From: Arion vulgaris
Taxonomy: Eukaryota > Mollusca > Gastropoda > Stylommatophora > Arionidae
DNA: 64,000 bases
Assembly (NCBI GenBank): GCA_020796225.1
Contig: CM036756.1
Location: forward strand, 43,333,398 to 43,397,397
Direction: 5' to 3'
The position numbers and the translations under genes are program-made. The notes beneath the pieces were generated by a model. It saw only the letters and a program-made list of their open reading frames with translations, made no database searches and was not told the origin of the DNA. This document shows, piece after piece, positions 15,001 through 24,599 of this stretch; the stretch's first letter is position 1; each line of letters opens with the position of its first letter.

Positions 15001-17850
15001 GGAGGAGTTACATGTTGTACAAGTAGAACTGGATGTGTGAGGGAGAGGGGAGGAGTTAAATTTGTCAAGAGAACTGGATGAGAGGGGCAGAGTGAGGTGC
15101 TACAGTTGTAGAAGTAGAACTGGATGTATGAGGGCGAGGAGGAGTTACATGTTGTACAAGTAGAACTGGATGTAGAGGAGCAGAGTGAGGAGTTACACAA
15201 GTAGAACTGGGGTGTATGAGTGGCAGAGTGGTGCTACAGTTGTAGAAGTAGAACTGGGTGTATGAGGGGCAGAGGAGGATTACATGTTGACAAGTAGAAC
15301 TGGATGTAGAGGGCAGAGTGAGGAGTTACACAAGTAGAACTGGGTGTATGAGGGGCAGAGTGAGGAGTTACATGTTGTACAAGTAGAACTGGATGAAGAG
15401 TGGCAGAGTGGGAATTACACGTTGTACAAGAGAACTGGATGTATGAGTGGCAGAGTGAGGTTACCTTGTACAAGTAGAACTGGATGTATGGGGGCAGAGG
15501 AGGAGTTACATGTTGTACAAGTAGAACTGGGTGAAGGGGTGGCAGAGGTAGGAGTTACATGTTTTCAAGTAGAACTGGATGTAAGGGGGGCAGAGTGAGG
15601 TGTACACGTTGTAGAAGAGAACTGGATGTATGAGGGGCAGAGTGAGGAGTTACATGTTGTACAAGTAGAACTGGATGTGAGGGGGGCAGAGTGAGGATTA
15701 CACAAGAGAACTGGATGTATGAGTGGGAGGAGGAGTTACATGTTGACAAAAGAACTGGATAGAGTGGCAGAGTGGGGAATTTAATGTTGTACAAATAGAA
15801 CTGGATGTATGAGGAGCAGAGGAGGAGTTACATGTTGTACAAGTAGAACTGGATGTAAGTGGGGCAGAGGAGGAGTTACACGTTGTACAAGTAGAACTGG
15901 ATGTATGAGTGGCAAAGTGAGGAGTTACATGTTGTACAAGTAGAACTGGATGTATGGGGAGCAGAGTGAGGTGTTACATGTTGTACAAGTAGAACTGGGT
16001 GTGTATGAGGAGAGAGTGAGGAGTTTACACAAGTAGAACTGGATGTATGAGGAGCAGAGGAGGAGTTACACAAGTAGAACTGGAAAGTATGAGGAGCAGA
16101 GTGAGGTGTTGGCATGTTGTACAAGTAGAACTGGGATGTAGAGTGGCAGAGTGAGGATACACGTTGACAAGTAGAACTGAATGAGGGCAGAGTGAGAATA
16201 CATGCTGTACAAGTAGAATGAAGACTGAGCAGAGGGGAGTTCATGTTGTAAAGTAGAACTGGACATGAGGGGCAGAGTGAGGAGTACCCAAATGAACTTT
16301 GGCAGAGGAGAAGAGGAGTACAAGTTGTACAAGAACTGAGGAGGGGCAGAGTGAGAGTTCACAAGTAGACTGATGAAGAGGGCAAGGGGGAGTTACATGT
16401 TACAAGGGAACTGGATATGAGTTGGGTGAGGAGTTACACGCTGTCAAATAGAACTGGATGTATGAGGTGCAGAGTGAGGAATTACATGTTGTACAAGTAG
16501 AACTGGATGTATGAGGAGCAGAGTGGGAATTACAAGTTGCAAAGAACTGATGTATGAGGAGCAGAGTGGGGAATTTACACGTTGTACAAGGTAGAACTGG
16601 GTGTATGGAGTGGCAGAGTGAGGAATCCTTACAAGAGAACTGGATGTATGAGTGGCAGAGTGAGGAGTTTACATGTTGTACAAGTAGAACTGGATGTATG
16701 AGGGCAGATGAAAGTTACACAAGTAGAACTGGATATGAGGAGCAGAGTGAGGAGTTACATGTTGTACAAGTAGAACTGGGTGAAAGAGTGGCAGAAGGTG
16801 TTACACCTTGTAACAAGTAGAACTGGATGTAGAGGGCAGAGTGAGGAGTTACATGTTGTAAAAGTAGAACTGGATGTAAGAGGGAGAGGTAGGAGTTCAT
16901 TGTTGTACAAGTAGAACTGGATGTGCGATGGCAGAGTGAGGTCAACGTTGCAGAAGTAGAACTGGATGATGAGGGGAGTGAGGAGTTAATGTTGTACAAG
17001 TAGAACTGGAAGAGGGGAGAGGAGGAGTTACTAGAATGGGTGTAGAGTGGCAGAGTGAGGGGACACGTTGTGAAAAAACTGGATGTATGAGGGGGGAGTG
17101 AAGTTAAAGTTGTACAAGAGAACGATTATGAGGGCGAAATTCACAAAGAACTTTTAACTGGGGTTATTTTAAAAAATAAAAATCAGAGTGGGGGAAATTT
17201 CACGTTGTAAATGTATGTATTGGAGTAGGGTTACACGCAAAAAGGGTAGGGGGGGGAGAGTGAGGAGCATGTTGCAATAAAGAACTGAGGGGGGAGCAAA
17301 AATGTTACAGGTTTAAAATAGAACTGATGAGAGGGCAGAGTGAGGAGTTACCAAAAGGGGAAATGGATGAGAGGGGCAGAGGAGGGGTTACAAGTAGAAC
17401 TGGGTGTAGAGGGCAGAGGAGGGTTACATGTTTACAAGTAGAACTGGATGAAGGGGGGGAAATGGGATTACACAAAGGGAATGGGGTGTTGAGGGCAGAG
17501 TGAGGAGCATGTTTTACAAGTAGAATGGGGTGTATGAGGGGAGAGTGAGGAGTTAATGTTGCAAAGGGGAAATGGAAAGGGAGTGGCAGAGTGAGGAGTT
17601 ACATGTTTAAAAGAACTGGATGTAGGGGGAAGTGAGGGTTACATGTTGTACAAAGAACTGGGGCAAGGAAACAGAGTGAGGAGTTACATGTTTAAAGAGA
17701 ATTTTAAGTATGAGGGGGCAGAGGAGGGTTAAAGTTGTACAAGTAGAACTGGGTGGGGAGGGCAGATGAGGGGTTTGTTGTAAAATAGAACTGGGTGTAG
17801 GGGGCAGAGGAGGATTACATGTGTACAAAAAACTGGGATGTTTAATAGTT
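1..17850. repeat. Giant ~49-bp satellite array
   Basis: Head-to-tail monomers fill this interval and run off the left edge. The recurring core reads 'tgtacaagtagaactggatg' followed by 'tatgaggagcagagtgagga' and 'gttacatgt'; the full unit is 49 bp. Dividing length by unit gives roughly 360-380 monomers. Variants differ mainly by one-base losses (GTA to GA, GTG to GG, CACG to CAG) and by short G or A runs. Decay is heaviest after about 17,000. The unit is not a multiple of three, so short ORFs on both strands (for example CTSRTGCM... on plus) are by-products of the repeat. I see no gene, spacer or unrelated insertion inside. A single diverged monomer also occurs in each LINE-X copy elsewhere in the window. 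Confidence 0.97.
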
Positions 17851-18149
17851 AGTCAAAGAACTCAAAGATGATTTCAAATCTATTGGGGGAGATAGAGACC
17901 ATGGACGTATGATGGTCGAGTTCCAAATAGAATGAAGATAAAAGATTTTTTTTTTTTATATATGATTGCCCAGAATTTTTTTGCAATAAAAATTTTATTA
18001 AGAAAAAAAACTTTTCAGAAACTTTTAACCCCAAAACTTTTTGGAACTTCAAGGCCAAGTCCGCCCTGACCCCGTTAAACCACAGTTCATTTAATTCACT
18101 ACTATGTTTCCCTTTTTCTTTTACATAGCCCCCTTTTATGAGGCTTAGT
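17851..18149. other. Spacer after the satellite
   Basis: The satellite periodicity stops near 17,850. The following ~300 bases are AT-rich with long T and A runs around 17,945-18,010. I see no gene and no clear copy of the window's repeat families. Confidence 0.6.
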
Positions 18150-18625
18150 TCAAAGCCTTTTTTTAGCCATAATTTTTAATTTTCTTTTCTTATTTGTAGC
18201 ATCAGCCAGTTTTCTTTGATTTTGAGTTCTTTCTGGATAATCTATTTGTTCTCTTCTCTGTCCAAGATATACGAAGGACTCTTCTGTAACACTTATATTC
18301 AAAAGCACATATATGTTTTTCCACTGCTTTATTAAATGTCCATGCTTCACACCCATACGTTGCCACTGGAAATATGCATACTCTTAGTATTCTGATCTTT
18401 GTTTTCTTATCAGTTCCGTTCCATACTGTTTTGAGTTGTTTTTTTGTAAAGCTATGTTTGTTCTTTTAATTTCCTTTATCCCATTTCCATCTGTTGTTAG
18501 CAGTGAACCAAGATATTAAAAACTGTTCACGTTTTATACTTTCTCTCCATTGATAAAAATATCATTTGTCATGTTCGTTTTAACTGTTGTCATTATTCTT
18601 GTTTTTGCCACATTGAGATATAGAT
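18150..18625 (-). mobile_element. LINE-A ORF2 C-terminal fragment
   Basis: Read on the minus strand this is a decayed non-LTR retrotransposon ORF2 C-terminus, with stretches such as ADATNKKRKLK and fragments resembling the post-RT segment (a '...YLGSL.T.DG..KEIK' type motif). It aligns with copies at 28,240-28,480, 30,030-30,495 and 42,095-42,575. All copies share 'tagcatcagccagttttctt' or close variants. The frame is broken in several places, so this is a dead, 5'-truncated insertion. Confidence 0.75.
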
Positions 18626-18631
18626 TTTGTT

Positions 18632-18822
18632 AATAAGTACAACACAGTTGAATAAGTACAACACAGTTGAATAAGTACAACACAGTTGAATAAGTACAAC
18701 ACAGTTGAATAAGTACAACACAGTTGAATAAGTACAACACAGTTGAATAAGTACAACACAGTTGAATAAGTACAACACAGTTGAATAAGTACAACACAGT
18801 TGAATAAGTGCAATACTCGTTA
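18632..18822. repeat. 19-bp tandem array, about 10 copies
   Basis: The unit 'gaataagtacaacacagtt' (19 bp) is repeated about ten times with no internal mismatch; the last copy degenerates to 'gtgcaatac'. It abuts the 5' side of the LINE-A fragment. Its perfection contrasts with the 49-bp satellite and indicates recent expansion. ORFs across it (FNCVVLIQLCCTYSTVLYL repeats on minus) are repeat by-products. Confidence 0.95.
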
Positions 18823-18892
18823 TTACTTTCATTTACATATATATGATTAATAAAATATGTTTCATTTTACGGTGTCTTACTTTTGCTTTGAA

Positions 18893-19005
18893 TATGCAAT
18901 TGTTTTGTATTATTACAAAGTCGAATCTTCAATCGTGTGTCATGCTAGTGTCGATTGTATTATTACAAAGTCAAATCTTCAATCATGTGTCGTGCTAGTG
19001 TTGAT
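18893..19005. repeat. Direct duplication of ~57 bp
   Basis: A segment beginning 'tgtattattacaaagtc' and ending near 'gtgctagtgt' occurs twice in direct tandem with only a few substitutions. Confidence 0.8.
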
Positions 19006-19009
19006 GATT

Positions 19010-19248
19010 TTTAAGGCGAAGGATTGACTTCTCTGCACTGGGTTTCCTCGTATGGTTCGGTTACTCTCAGCAGAAATGGGTGTCACCTGCAAAAATTATT
19101 GCACAAAGCATGAACTCTGCAACACCTACAAGAACTCCATAGCGTCAGTAACAATTCTAGGGATTTCTGGACAAAAATGCACTCGTGAACCGAAAGACGC
19201 TGTCCGAATTCTAAACAAACTACTTGACTATTTTGTCACAGAGATCTC
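19010..19248 (-). mobile_element. SINE-B copy (tRNA-derived)
   Basis: The interval matches the SINE-B family: 'gaaggattgacttc' and 'gcactgggtttcc' on the left, 'agggatttctgga' in the middle and 'gtcacagagatctccc' on the right. Read on minus it begins with a tRNA-like head and ends in the family's conserved tail. Other copies lie near 28,555, 32,210, 35,727, 36,235, 43,920, 45,590 and 48,890. Confidence 0.8.
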
Positions 19249-19334
19249 CCTCTTCTTCTTCTTCTGCGTTCACCCACAATGAATTTAGCCGTAGTCAATG
19301 CACCTAGTATGGCACTTCTGGCTGATTTTTGCGT

Positions 19335-19735
19335 GAAAGCCTGCTTACCGGTTTTACGGTGTCCCTCGCCATACAGGTCTCCCACTTCAGAGGTATTTCC
19401 CCTCTAAATATATATATATACCCCTCTGGTACCGTTACATGTTACATAGGTACTACAAGTAATTTATCCATACTGTTCTGTCCTAGGCAACTCGCTCAAT
19501 CTCTTCCATAAAATTGAGTCCTATATTTCTTGCTGTTCTCAGTGAAGTTCGTTTCAGAGTTTACATACGGCGTCCTCTCTTTCTTGAACCATTTGCCTCC
19601 CACTTCAATACCTGCTTTGATATTCTTTGATCATTTCTTCTCAAGATATGCCCAATATATCTCCATCTTCTCCTTCTTATAACAGTTGTTACTAGAGGTT
19701 GACCAGGCATTTCCCCTCTAAATAGCAGTGGTCTA
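19335..19735 (-). mobile_element. LINE-D 3' fragment
   Basis: The interval is similar to 46,975-47,220 ('cttccataaaattgagtc', 'gaagttcgtttcagag'), and in reverse orientation to 20,040-20,330 and 24,185-24,360. The plus-oriented copies encode a decayed C-terminus of the GR.KETLKRTFTE type, as in LINE ORF2 ends. No intact frame remains. Confidence 0.65.
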
Positions 19736-20039
19736 TTGACGTTGCCATATGTTAACTCAATACATGATCGAAAATAAACATTACTACATGATATAATTCA
19801 GTGCAACATCAGATTTTAAAAGTCTAAATAAAATATGGAACTCCTAAGTTATATATTTTAAAAACAAAATTACGAATTTTTACTTACATTGTTGTATAAA
19901 TCCTAATATATGCCAGCGAGAGTAGGAAAACGACTAAGATAAATAAAGTAAGTTGAATATATTTTAAATAGATGTCGTAAAAATAATGAACATAAAATGG
20001 GACGATTCCATAAAAGCTGATGAAATCAGAGAAATCTCT
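19736..20039. other. AT-rich spacer
   Basis: I see no gene and no recognisable repeat copy in this AT-rich stretch. Confidence 0.5.
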
Positions 20040-20335
20040 GGTCAACAACTAGTACCAACTGGTATAAGATAAGAAGATAGAGATAAGTTGGATATGCTAT
20101 GAAAAGAAATGATTAAAGAACAATACAGCAAGCATTGAACTGAGAGAGGTGAGAAATATCGGGTTCAATTTCATAGATGAGATTGAGAGTTGCCCAGGAT
20201 ATAGTTGTATGGAGGAATTGCCTGTAGGTCCTATGTAAAGTATAACGGAATGATACAAATATAATAACAAAAATTGTGAGCACATTAGTATGCGCATGAG
20301 ATGAAGGTACTTAGTAGACAAGCATCAAAGACCAC
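20040..20335 (+). mobile_element. LINE-D 3' fragment, inverted relative to 19,335
   Basis: This is a plus-strand copy of the LINE-D 3' region. It shares 'gagagttgcccaggatatag' and 'cctgtaggtcctatgtaaag' with the family. Decayed translation resembles the C-terminal tail of LINE ORF2. Together with 19,335-19,735 it forms a loose inverted pair about 300 bp apart. Confidence 0.65.
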
Positions 20336-20399
20336 ATCTGTTGCTGATATTATCCTTGAGCTGTAGTGAGGAAGAGATTTTGTGTGGGATTTGACAAGT

Positions 20400-21125
20400 A
20401 TGAGAGTGGGGCTCACCCACAAACAGTATCAGTAATCTTCAACATTTAAAGACTAGCGGAACTGATAAAAGGGACAATTTTCTCCAACCAGGCATATCAA
20501 AGTGTGGTTGACGCTGGTACATTCTGCAGTTGACTAATGCGCATGGTAGGGTTGTTGCAGAGCGAAGTGGAGCATACAGGACAACTACTTCCAGTATGAG
20601 AATGGAGGTTCAGGCCGTTACTGCTGCCATCCATTGGCTATCTGCTTACCGGAGCCGTTGTTGTTTCTGACTCTCAGTCTTTGCTTCACAAAATCCAAAA
20701 AAGCAGGTTTGGGTATGATTAGATGTCTATAGAAGTTTCTAACCTCCAGAGGCTTAAGTTGATCTACTGTCCTGGGCATGCGAGTGTTTGCAGCAATGAG
20801 AGAACGGACAGACTTGGACAGAACCAACAGCATCGATCGTTGGGGAGTTGAAGATGGATAAGTGGGATGTTCTTCTGCCTCTTCATGACTGCCTGTTGGA
20901 TGAAGACACTAAAATAGATGTTGAATCGATCCACCGATTTAAGCAGTTTGGAGTTACTCATTGTAAAGTAGAACTGGATGCCTGAGGAGCAGAGTGAGAG
21001 CATGTTTAGCCAGTGAGCAGCTGGAACCATCAGTATGCGTACTCTTCGATGTGTTCGGAGAGACTGAGCACCTATGGGTCTGCCCGGAGTGCAATGACGT
21101 CAGTTTAATAACCAATAACGTTCTG
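20400..21125 (+). mobile_element. LINE-X RNase H domain and ORF2 tail
   Basis: Broken frames read as an RNase H domain: a NAHGRVVAERSGAYRTTTSS-type strand and SMRMEVQAVTAAIHWLS, then a VVVSDSQSLLHKI-type segment and CPGHASVCSNERTDRLG. The tail MDKWDVLLPLHDCLLDED...IDVESIHRFKQFGVTHC follows. This order (RNase H followed by a conserved tail) is known from RNase H-bearing LINE ORF2 proteins. The segment at about 20,944-20,998 is a diverged single copy of the 49-bp satellite monomer. The element ends in 'aataaccaataac' near 21,118, the family's AACCAAT-type 3' tail. Multiple frameshifts mean it is not functional. Confidence 0.8.
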
Positions 21126-21191
21126 CAGACATGAAGTGTTAGCCGAGATATAAGCCAGGTTTTTGGGAACAAATAATCAATCGCAGACCAA

Positions 21192-21554
21192 ATGAATATT
21201 ACTTGCACTTGTTCTCGTTTGACCATGTCTGGTCTAGTCCCGTATGCAGTGAAGAAAGTGGGAAACATGTTATCATTGAAAATAAATAATTGTTTTTATA
21301 CCATTCGGTATATTAAGGAACACGGCGTTAGGGCCGTATTTTTAAAAATCAACTGCATACGATGGAAAATGTCTCAAAAGACATCACAAATACGATGGTA
21401 CAATCAAATGGATCGCCATTACTTTTTAGTAATTCTCTGGTACCCAAATGAGGCAGGATCGATCTTCGATTCGTATGGTTGGACAAAACAGGACACCAAC
21501 TGGGGATTAGTTCTGCTGTATATTTTTATATTAAACTTGAATGCTCTGTTCTGA
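21192..21554 (+). CDS. Unidentified 120-codon ORF, weakly protease-like
   Basis: I do not recognise this gene with confidence. The ORF runs from MNITCTCSRL to a stop after LNLNALF and lies just downstream of a LINE-X remnant. Its C-terminal half contains RHYFLVILWYP then IFDSYGW. The spacing of a His followed by hydrophobics and then FDSYG resembles the His and acidic-residue region of adenain-type (C5) cysteine proteases found in Polinton/Maverick elements and related viruses. The Cys part of such a domain is not visible before the stop. No introns, promoter or neighbouring Polinton genes are evident. It could equally be a chance ORF or a relic of another transposon. It is followed by 'gaataaaaa', a possible poly(A) signal at about 21,554. 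Confidence 0.3.
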   Translation: MNITCTCSRLTMSGLVPYAVKKVGNMLSLKINNCFYTIRYIKEHGVRAVFLKINCIRWKMSQKTSQIRWYNQMDRHYFLVILWYPNEAGSIFDSYGWTKQDTNWGLVLLYIFILNLNALF

Positions 21555-21559
21555 ATAAA

Positions 21560-22440
21560 AAGGCACCAGACACTTACCTGCATCTACTGTTTTCTCCCTA
21601 TTTAAGTTTGACCACATTTAACATAATGCTACTTTAGTCCAGATCAGGACATCTAATTAAATTTGGGCGTGTTTCACGTTATTATGCGCGCTTGTGCCTA
21701 AATTTGTGAATTGATAACGAATTTATACTGTGGTTAAAAATATTAACGTTGAACGAGTAGGGCTGGACATCTCAAGGGCAGAATCTGAAGTGTATTTAAT
21801 CAGTGAACTACGGAAACAATGAATGTGCATACTTGTGTAAAACAATATGTTCCAAAACAAATAAGGAGTTATCTTACTCATCTGCAACGAGCTCTCAGAA
21901 GTATTAGGTCAGCATATTAAATCAGCACTAGAACTTGAAAACATATGAGGACATCTTTTTTTGAGGTTGTTCTCTAGACAGTTGCAGTCCCCTGCTGATG
22001 AGATCTGTCTTCCCGGCTTTGTCTGGAGTCGTTCTACTCTCGGTGACTTCAGTCTTCTTTTGCCGGGCTCACCAACCCAGGCTTTTATGCAGGATGTGCT
22101 CCCTGGACACTATATTTTAATCCCATATGCTTAAGGGAAAGTGTCATAGAAGTAGAAGACAAGACAAGAAAAATGTCATATTCAAGGGAGAGAGAGGACG
22201 ACTGCTATTTGTCCCATAGCTGGGGGATGGGTTGGTTGCAGCCAGAGCATTTATCACTTGCAGGTGGGTTTTGCGCTGTCACCATATGAGGCCCTATCCT
22301 GCTCCCCGCCTTTGGTCTGGCCTTTCACCTTCAGTCTGTTCGGCTTGGTTAGACCTGCCAGGAGTTAGACTACCGCCGACATAGCCTGAAGGATTCTAAT
22401 GGCAGACAAACCCTCCAACCACGATAAGGTAGGCTAATAT
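21560..22440. other. Spacer with a GC-richer block
   Basis: The first 400 bases are AT-rich and featureless. From about 21,960 the composition becomes GC-richer ('ccaggcttttatgcaggatg', 'ggttagacctgccaggag'), as in the untranslated part of a LINE, but no coding motif or second copy is visible in the window. Confidence 0.4.
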
Positions 22441-22444
22441 GACA

Positions 22445-22748
22445 GGCGATGTAATTTAGAAGATGCAAATATTTTGTAGGAATTTTATCTTTCTAATAAA
22501 TTTTGCACGGGGAGTGGCTTTCCAGCCTGCTCTTCTCGATTTTGTACTGCCAAGGGTTCTTTTAAGTGCCAACTTGAACACATGACCTACAATTTATAAT
22601 TCTTCACCTACAGGACTAGGAACTTGATGTCACCTACACTGGGATCAGGGATCTCTGGAAAAATATCCAAATGGCTCTACGCGGGAGCAAACTGAGTACC
22701 CTTGAAACAAGAGGTGAGCACCTTGCCTCTACACCACAGAGGTCACTA
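22445..22748 (-). mobile_element. SINE-C copy, truncated
   Basis: This matches the SINE-C family from 'gatgtaatttagaagatg' through 'gaattttgcacgggg', 'gatcagggatctctgg' and 'ctacaccacagaggtc'. On minus, the tRNA-like head is at the right edge: a box A-like element in 'tgtggtgtagagg' and a degenerate box B. The left part of the family (see 37,180) is missing. Confidence 0.8.
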
Positions 22749-23359
22749 ACAATAACTAATAGGTGACTTGTAAGATCACAAACAATTTATTCCTGTACAT
22801 GTTTCATAAAAACTTATCCAATAATTTCTCACTTGAGAATTTTCATCAGTTTTTGTCCTGAAATGGAAAATTATAACTGATGTTGTTACAGCATATTTCT
22901 TGTCAGAGGATTGCTAGGTTGATCCTTATACTTGTCCAGATTCACTTGTGTATCTTCTTTGATTACCCTATAAATAGAGATTGATATGTTGTACTGTAGT
23001 TCGTAGAGGGGTTGCAATATCTGTGTCTTCAGCCCAACACATCCGTTTTTAGCATAATATTTCTGTAACCGAGTTTCGATTTCCACATTGATCCCTACTC
23101 TTTTAACCGTGTTGATCCGCTCTGGTTCACATATTCTGATTTCTGTTAATTCAATCACTGTGCATTAGGCCCCACATGTTTGCCTGAATACCTGCACCTC
23201 CTACCAAAGAGAAAAAAATAAACTGATGTGCAGTCAAGCATGTCTATATGATTTCCTTGGTCTGTTACCAAGGAGCAAGGAATACACCACTGAGCCCAGT
23301 CAAGCATGTCTGTATGAATTGCTGGGTTGTTACCTAGTATTGAATGACTGATTAATGGA
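22749..23359. other. AT-rich spacer with a short direct repeat
   Basis: I see no gene. The phrase 'cagtcaagcatgtctatatg' near 23,232 recurs at about 23,299 with small changes, so a local duplication of about 67 bp is present. Confidence 0.5.
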
Positions 23360-23795
23360 TAGGACTATCATCACTACACCTCAGTGAATAACTATGTGTG
23401 CTCTGATTGCTGTCTTACACAGGAAGATCTTAGCAACAGTGCACAAACTCAGTAGAACTGACGAGGGTCCCCCATGTAATTTAGAGGATAGTAACAATTA
23501 TTTTGGCTATTTAATTGGTATTTATAGTTTATGCCGGGCAGTGGAGTTCCAGTCTCCTCTTATTGATTTTCAACTGCTAAGGGTCCTCGCGTGTACTCAC
23601 TCTAAACACAGGACATGCTTTAACGTCTGTCTCTGATAGAACTAGGAACCCGATCCCATCTACATTGTGATCAGGGATCACTAGAAAATAGCCAGACTGT
23701 TTCGCATGGGCCGCACACCCGAGCTGCGCACACCTGAGCCATGTACATTTGAAGCGTGAGGCGAGATTGATTCCTCAATACCACAGGAACCCCTG
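23360..23795 (-). mobile_element. SINE-C copy, near full length
   Basis: The copy runs from 'aggactatcatcactac' to 'ctcaataccacaggaacccc' in the family's order: a 'cttacacaggaagatctt' core, 'gagggtcccccatgtaattt', 'tttatgccgggcagtgg' and 'gatcagggatcac'. The tRNA-like head is on minus at the right edge. Confidence 0.8.
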
Positions 23796-23799
23796 AAGT

Positions 23800-24184
23800 A
23801 ATAAAAGCTACACCAATAAAATGTGAGACTTTTTTTAAAAATGAAAGCAAATCACTTTGAATCAACCAGTGTTCCTAGGGAAGTATAAAATAAATAGTGA
23901 TAAAGGAATCTTGTGTATGGAGCAGTATCCTAACCTTCCACATAGTGCTACACAAATAACAACTATAAAAATACATACAGTGTTAGATTCATGTAAATAT
24001 GACACATGCTCATTAAGAATCAACAAGGGAAGAAGGATCTGTGTAGTTGCAATCTATAAGATGGTCCAACATCTTTTAAGTTTAATTATAAATTATTTTC
24101 CTACTGAATCTTCAGACACTACTTCAATATTATCGCTCTAACCTTAATGTCTAAAGCAGACACTGAAGTAGGAAGCAATGGGTT
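23800..24184. other. AT-rich spacer
   Basis: I see no gene or repeat family copy. A short ORF on plus (23,857-24,141) shows no recognisable domain and I treat it as chance. Confidence 0.45.
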
Positions 24185-24360
24185 CAAGAAAGACAGGACG
24201 CCCTAAGGAAACCCTGAAACGAACCTTTACTGAGAGATGCGAGAAATTATTGCACTCAATTCCGTAGAGGAAACTGAGCAAGTTGCCCAGGGTACAGCGG
24301 TATGGAGAAACTGCTTGTAGACCCTATGTAACATATAACGTTATGAGAGGAATATAAACA
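24185..24360 (+). mobile_element. LINE-D 3' fragment
   Basis: A plus-strand copy beginning 'gaaagacaggacgccctaag' and ending near 'cgttatgagagg'. It translates in part as KTGRPKETLKRTFTERCEK, the basic C-terminal motif of LINE ORF2 proteins, and is parallel to 20,100-20,270. Stops follow, so it is dead. Confidence 0.65.
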
Positions 24361-24599
24361 AAAATCCAAAATGTAATGTTCATGAAATCTCCCATAAAAC
24401 ATTTATAATACATAAACAATTTAACATTGACTTCCTGTCAAAAATAGCAGATGACAAAGTCCATTTTAAATGTACAGAAATGACAAATGTGTTACAATAT
24501 TTGTAAACAATTAGTCTTAGTTTTTCTGAATACATAAAATTACCAAAATCAAAGGAATTACATGGTGGAACAACACAATTAAAGATGTGATTAATGTTA

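Noticed and set aside
1..17850. Dozens of 60-138 codon ORFs on both strands (for example Ser/Thr/Pro-rich minus-strand frames)
   Set aside because: They are translations of the 49-bp satellite; the unit shifts frame every monomer and indels create random open stretches.
1..17850. CRISPR-like array of regularly spaced repeats
   Set aside because: Units are directly adjacent with no unique spacers, and the DNA is eukaryotic.
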